NCBI GenBank assembly: GCA_903829565.1
Contig: CAIKQM010000496.1
Location: 1 to 5,605 of the forward strand
DNA length: 5,605 bases
Origin: an uncultured Planctomycetota bacterium
Lineage (GTDB): Bacteria > Planctomycetota > UBA1135 > GCA-002686595
Direction: 5' to 3'
The position numbers were made by a program, and so were the translations under genes. Positions within the stretch are counted from its first letter, which is position 1. Each line of letters starts with the position of its first letter. Shown here piece by piece: positions 1 to 5,082 of this stretch. Below the pieces are notes generated by a model. It saw only the letters and a program-made list of their open reading frames with translations. It searched no databases and was not told where the DNA came from.

Positions 1-62
1 CCCTTACAAGCCCTGCACTGCCCTCTGGGCGTGACAGCGTCCACTGCATGGGACACTTCCTC

Positions 63-80
63 CCGCAGCGTGCACTGCGG
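63..80 (-). terminator. Possible terminator-like hairpin after the secreted-protein gene
   Basis: CCGCAG at 63-68 pairs perfectly with CTGCGG at 75-80 around a 6-nt loop. The hairpin lies 8 nt beyond the stop codon of the minus-strand gene that ends at 88, which is a plausible place for a transcription end. No run of U follows the stem on the minus strand, so it does not meet the usual rule for an intrinsic terminator. It could equally be a chance GC-rich palindrome. Confidence 0.25.
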
Positions 81-87
81 CGACGCT

Positions 88-1185
88 TTACGGGGCGACC
101 GGTTGCACCACCACGAACGACGCCACAACTGCGTCGGGATCAAAGCGCACATACGGCGCGGCCAGCGGAGCCTCGTTGCACGCCTCCTTCAGCTTTTGCA
201 GCACGGCGGGATCCGTCGGCCACTCCTTTGCCAGCGAGGCATAGCCCACGCGCTCTTCAATGGCGACCCACGCCTTCGCTTCCGAGTTCGGCGGTGTCGC
301 GAGGCGCAGCAACAAGTGCGTGGGGCGCAGCTGGGCATCGACCTCGACCGTGACGCGGTTCTCGAGCGTGGTGCCGAGGGCGGTGAGTTCCTCGGTCGCT
401 GCTGCACGCTCGGCGCGCCACAGCTCGGCCACTTGCGCAAAGCTCGTGTCCTTCGGCAACGCGACGCGCTTCATGCGATGCGCCGGCAGATCCAGCGTCT
501 GCACACCTTGCGGCGGAGTCGGTCGCCGATCCGGCGGCAGAAAGAACGCATCGAGCAAACGCACATCGCGCGACAGCGACACTAGTGTCTCGCTCCACAC
601 CTTGGCATCCGCGACATACAGATCGTGCGACACCGGCAACCAACGGCCGTTGCGTTCGCGCCACACAATGGCGCGCAAGCTTTCGACGCTCATGTCCTTG
701 GCGTCGATGCTATCCAAGCGCGCCGGCCGTCCGTCCTTATCCAACGTGATGCGCAACCGCCCCAGGGCCGGCCCCTCCGGCGTGAGCCCCGGCAACACCG
801 CTTCGCGCTCACGCTCATTGCCCTGCCACGCAAAGCCACTCGGCCACAGGTACAAGGCGCGCCGCGCTTCCAACGACAGGATCAGCGTGTCGCGGTCCTC
901 GAGCTTGTACTCCACGCTCTGCGGCTGACGCGCCTCTTGTGCGTAGATGCGCGCACCCATGCGGTAGCGCAGCCGCCGCTCGCCGATCCCTTCGGGGCCG
1001 CCGACGGACATGTAGAGGCGGGCGCGGTCGGGGAAGGCGTAGCTCACGCGCAGGCTGTGGGTGCGACCGGGGGCGGAGGCGTAGACGAGCTCGGAGACGG
1101 ATTCGAGGGCTTGGGCGCCGTCGATGGTGGTGCGGGGCGCTTGGAGCCAGGGGAGGAGGGTGAGGAGGAGGAGCGCGAGAGTCAT
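88..1185 (-). CDS. Secreted protein of unknown function, possibly LolA-like fold
   Basis: This gene encodes 365 aa. Residues 1-16 form a short, very hydrophobic leucine-rich segment ending in LQA, which looks like a signal peptide with cleavage near residue 16. It has no cysteine lipobox and, unusually, no positive charge before the hydrophobic core. The start is fixed by the sequence: an in-frame TAG stands at 1197-1195, four codons upstream, with no other start codon between. No Shine-Dalgarno sequence is visible. Residues about 45-115 read like alternating beta strands (a FPDRARLY stretch, then RLRYRMGARIYAQ), recalling periplasmic LolA/LolB-type lipoprotein-sorting proteins. This is a resemblance of pattern only and no catalytic motif is visible. 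A second half (about 235-365) has charged helices around 250-275 and a hydrophobic C-terminal stretch near 353-362. The upstream gene on the same strand is 295 bp away, across an inverted-repeat module, so co-transcription is uncertain. The reading frame is convincing, but the function is unknown. Confidence 0.85.
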   Translation of the reverse strand: MTLALLLLTLLPWLQAPRTTIDGAQALESVSELVYASAPGRTHSLRVSYAFPDRARLYMSVGGPEGIGERRLRYRMGARIYAQEARQPQSVEYKLEDRDTLILSLEARRALYLWPSGFAWQGNEREREAVLPGLTPEGPALGRLRITLDKDGRPARLDSIDAKDMSVESLRAIVWRERNGRWLPVSHDLYVADAKVWSETLVSLSRDVRLLDAFFLPPDRRPTPPQGVQTLDLPAHRMKRVALPKDTSFAQVAELWRAERAAATEELTALGTTLENRVTVEVDAQLRPTHLLLRLATPPNSEAKAWVAIEERVGYASLAKEWPTDPAVLQKLKEACNEAPLAAPYVRFDPDAVVASFVVVQPVAP

Positions 1186-1205
1186 GGGGAGAGTCTAGGT
1201 CCTGC

Positions 1206-1233
1206 GATACTGGCCCCGATGAGTGTGCACGAA
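1206..1233 (+). repeat. Left terminal inverted repeat, 28 nt
   Basis: The repeat begins GATACTGGCCCC and ends TGTGCACGAA. The reverse complement of 1455-1482 has the same 12 leading and 10 trailing bases, with three substitutions in the middle (repeat positions 13, 16 and 18). Similarity stops on both sides of the 28 nt, which gives sharp ends. It contains the palindrome GTGCAC at 1225-1230. Confidence 0.85.
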
Positions 1234-1241
1234 ATCGGGCC
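1212..1241 (+). other. Hairpin at the left end of the module
   Basis: GGCCCCGAT (1212-1220) can pair with ATCGGGCC (1234-1241) with one bulged C, leaving a 13-nt loop that contains GTGCAC. The stem overlaps the left inverted repeat and extends inward beyond it. The right end has a weaker equivalent, because its inner arm has diverged. This could be a protein-binding palindrome at an element end or part of an RNA structure. A role is not shown. Confidence 0.45.
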
Positions 1242-1383
1242 TGAGCGGTGAGGCTCGGGCTCCGTCATGGGCTCTAGGTTGCGCTAGGACGGCAGGGGAC
1301 AGGCTGTGGCCGCGCCGGCAGGCTTTTTCTGCTCGACCGAGCCTCGACCTGGGCTCGTAGGCTAATGAGCTACTAGGTAAGGA

Positions 1384-1405
1384 GTGCGTAGGATCCTGTA
1401 CGCAC
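1384..1405. other. Hairpin between the secreted-protein and HEAT lipoprotein genes
   Basis: GTGCGTA (1384-1390) pairs perfectly with TACGCAC (1399-1405) around an 8-nt loop that contains GGATCC. After one mismatch, two more G-C pairs can form (1381-1382 with 1407-1408). Read on the minus strand, the hairpin lies about 75 nt downstream of the HEAT lipoprotein stop codon and is followed by TCCTT. It could therefore act as a weak transcription terminator for that gene. It could also be an internal stem of the inverted-repeat module. Confidence 0.4.
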
Positions 1406-1454
1406 CCCGCTCCGGCTGGCGCCAAGGGCCAAGCCGGGGCCAGGCGGTCTTCAC

Positions 1455-1482
1455 TTCGTGCACATTGATGGGGGCCAGTATC
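1455..1482 (-). repeat. Right terminal inverted repeat, 28 nt
   Basis: On the minus strand it begins GATACTGGCCCC and ends TGTGCACGAA, matching 1206-1233 at 25 of 28 positions. It also contains the palindrome GTGCAC (1458-1463). Its outermost two bases (1481-1482) are the last two bases of the TGA stop codon of the HEAT lipoprotein gene, so the repeat abuts or overlaps the end of that gene. Confidence 0.85.
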
Positions 1483-2419
1483 ACGGCAGCCGCAGCGCCC
1501 ACTCCACCCACTCCTCTTCCTTATCCCCATAATTCCGCGGCGGCTCCAACAACAACATGTTGCGCATCAACCCCTGCTTGCGCGGCCCCTCCGCCTTGGC
1601 CCACGCCTCGACCAGCGCCCGCGCACAGCGGCCTTTCTCCGCCGTCAATTCCCGGCCCATGTAGGACAGGGCCCGCGCCGCCGCCAAGGCCACCAGATTG
1701 GTCTGGTCATGCAACCGGTCGGCGATGGGCTGCAGGGATTCGGCGTCCTTCAAGTTCGCCAGCAGCAGGATGCATTGCGATTGCACGCCCGGCGAAGGAT
1801 CCACGAGACCGATGCGGGCCGAAGCCAGCACGCAGTCGCTCTTGGCCCCCGCGCGCACCAAAGACACCAAGCACAAGGCAGCGTTGTTGCGCTCCTCTTC
1901 CGAGGTCGAGGTGCGCAGCAGATCACACACGCGGTCGAGCGGCGTGTCGGAGCGCCCGAGCAGCCACAAGCCCATCAAGGCTGAGGAGCGCAAGAGTTCG
2001 TCCTGTTCGGAAAGCGCGGCCAAGAGCGGGCCTTGCGCGGCGACATCGCGCGTGAAGCCCAAGGCGGCAGCAGCGACGATGCGATTGTTGAGAGCACCGG
2101 AGGCGAGCACTTCGAGCAACTCGTCGCGACGCTTCTTCGTCGACGACATCAAGTTCAGCTCCAGAAGGCGCGCCTTGCGCTTGTCCTCATCCGTTTCTCC
2201 CGAGAGAAACAGTCGGTTCCAAGCGCGGATCTGGCCATCCAAGTCGGTCAAGTACGCGCCGATGGGCTGTTCTTTGGTTTGCTTGGTGCGCGAGGACAGC
2301 TCTTCCGGATTGATCGATTGCGGCGTGCCATCGGAGGGCTGGTTGCTGGTGCAGGCGCTGATCACGAGGAGCGCGGTGAGCGCGCTTGCAGTCGCCAAAG
2401 AGGGGAGCAGGCGTTTCAT
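1481..2419 (-). CDS. HEAT-repeat lipoprotein, function unknown
   Basis: The protein is 312 aa. The N-terminus (MKRLLP, then a hydrophobic core) ends in the lipobox ISAC with the lipidated cysteine at residue 23, so it is predicted to be membrane-anchored. A polar linker follows (about 24-55). From about 82 to 275 the chain is almost wholly helical, with paired amphipathic helices and repeating Ala/Leu patterns (for example NNRIVAAAALGF at 111-122, RSSALMGLWLLG at 144-155, LVALAAARALSYMG at 242-255). These are typical of HEAT or PBS-lyase-type repeats, which usually act as protein-binding scaffolds. The start at 2419 was chosen because it puts the signal peptide at the N-terminus. The frame stays open upstream to 2863, but that part has no signal peptide and overlaps the divergent gene. 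No strong Shine-Dalgarno sequence is visible. The gene ends in EEEWVEWALRLP, and its stop codon overlaps the right inverted repeat, so the native C-terminus could have been altered by an insertion. The partner and process are unknown. Confidence 0.87.
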   Translation of the reverse strand: MKRLLPSLATASALTALLVISACTSNQPSDGTPQSINPEELSSRTKQTKEQPIGAYLTDLDGQIRAWNRLFLSGETDEDKRKARLLELNLMSSTKKRRDELLEVLASGALNNRIVAAAALGFTRDVAAQGPLLAALSEQDELLRSSALMGLWLLGRSDTPLDRVCDLLRTSTSEEERNNAALCLVSLVRAGAKSDCVLASARIGLVDPSPGVQSQCILLLANLKDAESLQPIADRLHDQTNLVALAAARALSYMGRELTAEKGRCARALVEAWAKAEGPRKQGLMRNMLLLEPPRNYGDKEEEWVEWALRLP

Positions 2420-2566
2420 GCGTGGTTGAGACGCCACACAGCGGGATTCCTTCCCGTGCGGCGCGTGTGCAGGGTAGAGCATGGAGTGGTGCGGATGCAG
2501 AGACTTGCACCGGATTTTCCTGTCGTGGCTTCCGCTGGAGCGTGGGGATCGGCACGATTTCGTTGT

Positions 2567-2570
2567 GGAG
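2567..2570 (+). promoter_or_regulatory. Shine-Dalgarno site that sets the DUF3108 gene start
   Basis: GGAG lies 6 nt before the ATG at 2577. It favours that start over the in-frame ATG at 2481, which would add 32 residues with no signal-peptide character ahead of the lipoprotein signal. Confidence 0.6.
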
Positions 2571-2576
2571 CCCACG

Positions 2577-3851
2577 ATGAATCCGACAGCGGCTGGAGGC
2601 GCGCGCTTGGCGTTGTTGCCTTGGGTGGCGGCGCTGAGCTTGGTGTATGCCTGCGCGACGCCCCGCTCGGCACCGCCTGCACCTGTGGCAAGCGGCGTGG
2701 ACGAAGCGTGGTTTGCGCGTGAGGCGGAAGCAGTGGCTGCGCCCGAAGGTAAGCCCGAAGCGCAGCTCGAAGCGACACCCGAAGCGCAGCCTGCTGTACA
2801 GCCCGAGCCTGCGCCTGAGCCTGTTGCGCAACCGAGCGTGGTCTCAGCACCCGTTGTTTCCACGCCTCTCCCTGCTCCGTTTGTCCGCGTGGAAACCGCT
2901 CAAGGCCGCGAATGGTTCGTCGTTCAGCGCGGCGAGGGCTTGCAGCCGATCCAGATCTTGCCGGGCGAGACGTTGCGTTTTGATGTTGAGATCGACTTGG
3001 GCGTGGGCGATCTCGATGTAGGCGATGTGGAGCTTGCTTCGGGGCGTGAAGACCTCGTGTCCAGTTTGCCTGACGCTCGCGCGGAGACCCGCGGTGTCGA
3101 GACGCTTGAGGCGGCTTGGGTGCGGAGTACCGCGTCAGGCGGCTACATGGGTTACCATGTGGCTCACACGCTGGAGACGCGGTTTTTGCCGCAACGTTGG
3201 CCGCGCATCCTGCACCGTGACCAGCAGCGCGGCAGCGAGAATCGCAACCGCGAGCTCAAGCTGGGTTGGGTCGACGACGAACATGTGCTGCAGTACCGCT
3301 CTGACGGTCACTGCAAAGGCTGTGGGAACAAAGAGCACTTTGTAGAGCCGTCCTTCGTCTGGCAGAAGGCCGCGCATTGCAAGAAGTGCAAGCTGCTGGA
3401 GCATCGTGCTTGGCATCCCGCTGTGCAGCAAGCGGTGCCGCAGGATGCGCTCGACATGTTGGGCGCTGTGTGGATTGCGCGCGCGTTGGTGCGCGATGGC
3501 AACCCCTCGGCCGTATTCCCGATTGCCGACCGCCAGCGCCTGTGGGAAGTCACTGCCAAGGTCGGTGAGCGCAAGGACATCGAGGTGCCCGCTGGTGTGT
3601 ATCGCTGCCGGCGTGTGTCGTTGGGCACCAAGCTGTTGCGCGGCAGCCCCGGTGATGCGGCCAACACGCATTTTGAAGGCCTTTTCGGCATTCAAGGCAC
3701 GCTGAAGATCTGGCTGGATGAGGTGACTGGAACTCCGGTGCTGATTGAAGGCGACTTGCCGATTCCAGTGCCGTTGGTCGAGCGCTTGAAGGTGCGTGTG
3801 GGGCTCAAGTCCACGAAGGACGCTGATCCACGCCTCAAGAAGTTGCGCTGA
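2577..3851 (+). CDS. DUF3108 lipoprotein with two CxxC pairs
   Basis: The protein is 424 aa. Residues 1-26 form a lipoprotein signal with lipobox VYAC and Cys26 as the anchor; Tyr at -2 is unusual. Residues about 58-100 are a Pro/Glu/Ala/Gln-rich linker. From about 185 to 410 the sequence follows the DUF3108 pattern, a beta-rich envelope domain of unknown function: a Tyr/His strand and ET-R-F-LPQR segment near 190-207, DMLGAVWIARAL at 293-304, VPAGVYRCRRV at 337-347 and GTLKIWLDEVTGTPVLIEG at 374-392. Between these parts lies a cysteine segment, HCKGC (245-249) and HCKKC (267-271), whose CxxC pairs could bind a metal ion such as zinc. The family assignment is from memory of its motifs. The gene diverges from the HEAT lipoprotein gene (157 bp apart) and converges on ygfZ, with 5 bp between stop codons and no room for a dedicated terminator. 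Confidence 0.88.
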   Translation: MNPTAAGGARLALLPWVAALSLVYACATPRSAPPAPVASGVDEAWFAREAEAVAAPEGKPEAQLEATPEAQPAVQPEPAPEPVAQPSVVSAPVVSTPLPAPFVRVETAQGREWFVVQRGEGLQPIQILPGETLRFDVEIDLGVGDLDVGDVELASGREDLVSSLPDARAETRGVETLEAAWVRSTASGGYMGYHVAHTLETRFLPQRWPRILHRDQQRGSENRNRELKLGWVDDEHVLQYRSDGHCKGCGNKEHFVEPSFVWQKAAHCKKCKLLEHRAWHPAVQQAVPQDALDMLGAVWIARALVRDGNPSAVFPIADRQRLWEVTAKVGERKDIEVPAGVYRCRRVSLGTKLLRGSPGDAANTHFEGLFGIQGTLKIWLDEVTGTPVLIEGDLPIPVPLVERLKVRVGLKSTKDADPRLKKLR

Positions 3852-3856
3852 GTTCG

Positions 3857-4963
3857 CTACTCGAAGTCGCCGGTGGGCAGGACAGCATCCGGGCGCACGG
3901 GTGTGGGCACGATGGTGGCTGTGCCGCCTCCTTCGAGTTCAAAGACTGTGCCGACGGCTTGATGGCGGCGTTTGACATACGCCAGCACCAAGCCCGCGTC
4001 GAGCACAAACGACCAAGCCCAGCTGGTCACGAGGCCCAACTCACGGCGTTCGCCCTCTTCGACCTTGATGAGCTTGCAGCCGCGCGGCACCGGATCTTCG
4101 TGCGACACGCGCAGGGCAACGAGCCGCTTGTTGAGCCCGCCGTAGGTGTCGATCTTTGCCACGACCTCTTGGCCGATGTAGCAGCCCTTGTCCAAGGCAA
4201 ATGCGCGCTCCAAGCGCGCTTCCTGCGGGTAGACACCCTCGTCAATGTCGAGCAACGGCTCGGGGTGGCAGGCTTCTACGCGTAAACTATCCTTGACAAC
4301 GCGGCCCGCAAGGTGGGCGCCAGCAGCCTCGAGCGCGGCCACAAGTTGACCTGCTGCAGCACGCGGCACATCCACCGTCCAACCGAGGCTGCCCGCGACC
4401 AAGGCGGCTGCCAAGCGGCAGGGCAGGCCCGCGATCGTTGTGTCCACTACATTTGACAGCCCTGTCGGCGGCAGCGCCGGCAGCACTGCCGGCTGCACGG
4501 CCTGCAAGACGTGTGCGGCTTGAGGGCCACACACCTCGACGCGCGCCCACTCCAGAGTGACAGCGAACTGGACCTGTTCGCTGAAGTGGTACATCTCCAG
4601 CGCATCCGCGAGCGGCTTGGCTTGGCCATGGCTCGTGCAGATGAAGTACTCGGCACCGCGTCGCTCGACCGTGAACGAGAAGCGCACCTTGCCCTTGGCG
4701 GACAGCAGCATGTTCTCGCGGCGCGTGCTGTCCGGCTGGTTCTTGACCTCATTGGCCAGCAGACGGTGCAGGAAAACAGCCGCTTCCGTTCCGCTGACGC
4801 GGACCTGTTCCCAGTCCGTGGTGTCGAAGAGGACGCACTGCTCTCGTGCTGCGGTGTACTCTGCGGGGACGGAGCCCGTCGTCAAAAGGAACGGAGCCTC
4901 CTCAGGGCCCGCCACACGGGCCTGACGCTGTCGGAAGAGGTCAAGCAGAGCGCTTTGGGTCAT
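3857..4963 (-). CDS. ygfZ: YgfZ/GcvT-family folate-binding protein (Fe-S enzyme maintenance)
   Basis: The protein is 368 aa. YgfZ-family proteins are cytoplasmic, bind tetrahydrofolate and help assemble or repair certain Fe-S enzymes; the mitochondrial relative is Iba57/CAF17. The diagnostic motif KGCYIGQE is present at 259-266, with its conserved cysteine at 261, preceded by the PQEARLERAFALD segment at 246-258. This motif separates YgfZ from glycine-cleavage T protein, although the length is nearer to T protein than to the roughly 326-aa E. coli YgfZ. Residues about 30-70 (AEYTAAREQCVLFDTTD, then VSGTEAAVFLHRLLANEV) match the N-terminal GcvT-like fold, and 309-331 (LGLVTSWAWS, then LVLAYVKRR) match the C-terminal barrel. 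The start at 4963 gives the normal MTQSALLDLF beginning. The frame is open upstream to 5389, but that extension is Arg/Ala/Pro-rich and overlaps the divergent gene. A weak GGTGG lies 9 nt upstream of the ATG. Confidence 0.93.
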   Translation of the reverse strand: MTQSALLDLFRQRQARVAGPEEAPFLLTTGSVPAEYTAAREQCVLFDTTDWEQVRVSGTEAAVFLHRLLANEVKNQPDSTRRENMLLSAKGKVRFSFTVERRGAEYFICTSHGQAKPLADALEMYHFSEQVQFAVTLEWARVEVCGPQAAHVLQAVQPAVLPALPPTGLSNVVDTTIAGLPCRLAAALVAGSLGWTVDVPRAAAGQLVAALEAAGAHLAGRVVKDSLRVEACHPEPLLDIDEGVYPQEARLERAFALDKGCYIGQEVVAKIDTYGGLNKRLVALRVSHEDPVPRGCKLIKVEEGERRELGLVTSWAWSFVLDAGLVLAYVKRRHQAVGTVFELEGGGTATIVPTPVRPDAVLPTGDFE

Positions 4964-4987
4964 GTGTGGGTGCCACCAGGGCGCAGA

Positions 4988-5016
4988 AGTGTACGACTTG
5001 CCGCGTGAGTTGCGCA
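4988..5016 (-). promoter_or_regulatory. Weak candidate promoter for ygfZ
   Basis: On the minus strand, TACACT (4993-4988) matches four of six bases of the sigma-70 -10 consensus TATAAT. It lies 25 nt upstream of the ygfZ ATG. Seventeen bases further upstream is TGCGCA (5016-5011), a poor -35 match with three of six bases. It is listed because it is the best candidate in a short divergent region. It is easily a chance match. Confidence 0.2.
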
Positions 5017-5034
5017 GAGCAGTCCGCGCGTTCC

Positions 5035-5063
5035 TTGACGCATGCGGTACGGGACTCGACACT
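5035..5063 (+). promoter_or_regulatory. Candidate sigma-70-like promoter for the cytochrome c gene
   Basis: TTGACG (5035-5040) matches five of six bases of the -35 consensus. It is followed, after exactly 17 bp, by GACACT (5058-5063), which matches three of six at -10, including the conserved A and final T. Transcription would start near 5070, shortly before the ATG at 5083, leaving a very short leader. The -35 box and spacing are good and the -10 box is poor. Confidence 0.3.
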
Positions 5064-5082
5064 ACCAGTTGCCCACCGTCCG

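Larger units (their letters stand above)
1206..1482. mobile_element. MITE-like or relic element bounded by 28-nt inverted repeats
   Basis: The 277-bp segment is bounded by imperfect inverted repeats (1206-1233 and 1455-1482) that match at 25 of 28 positions. It fits almost exactly into the gap between two minus-strand genes. No convincing reading frame lies inside: the one open frame that crosses it on the minus strand (1530-1195) is Arg/Gly/Pro-rich in the manner of a non-coding GC-rich frame. It is too short for a transposase, so if mobile it would be a non-autonomous element or the remnant of an insertion sequence. A TA dinucleotide sits at each end (1208-1209 and 1479-1480), just outside CTGGCC and GGCCAG, which would fit a TA-targeting transposase. 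However, the TA lies inside the wider repeat and may simply be part of it. No longer target duplication is seen. The alternative is a structured RNA or regulatory region closed by a long terminal stem. Confidence 0.4.

Noticed and set aside
9..78. Three near-copies of a motif ending CACTGC (ends at 21, 47 and 78) in the non-coding left edge.
   Set aside because: The copies are short, unevenly spaced (26 and 31 bp) and imperfect; nothing shows that they form an operator or array.
1149..1180. A purine-rich tract of repeated GAG/GGA on the plus strand.
   Set aside because: On the minus strand it encodes the leucine-rich signal peptide with CTC codons, which explains the pattern.
1195..1530. A 111-codon minus-strand open frame crossing the gap between the two left-hand genes, in frame with the secreted-protein gene.
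   Set aside because: It begins inside the HEAT lipoprotein gene in another frame. Its composition is Arg/Gly/Ala/Pro-rich as expected for a non-coding GC-rich frame, it has no domain or signal, and it ends at the TAG before the next gene.
2420..2576. Promoter search in the divergent region between the two lipoprotein genes (for example TTGAGA at 2426 and TTGCAC at 2505).
   Set aside because: No acceptable -10 box lies at 16-18 bp from either candidate, and the minus-strand candidates match no better.
2420..2863. Upstream extension of the HEAT lipoprotein frame.
   Set aside because: It would put the clear lipoprotein signal in the middle of the protein, and it runs antisense through the start of the DUF3108 gene.
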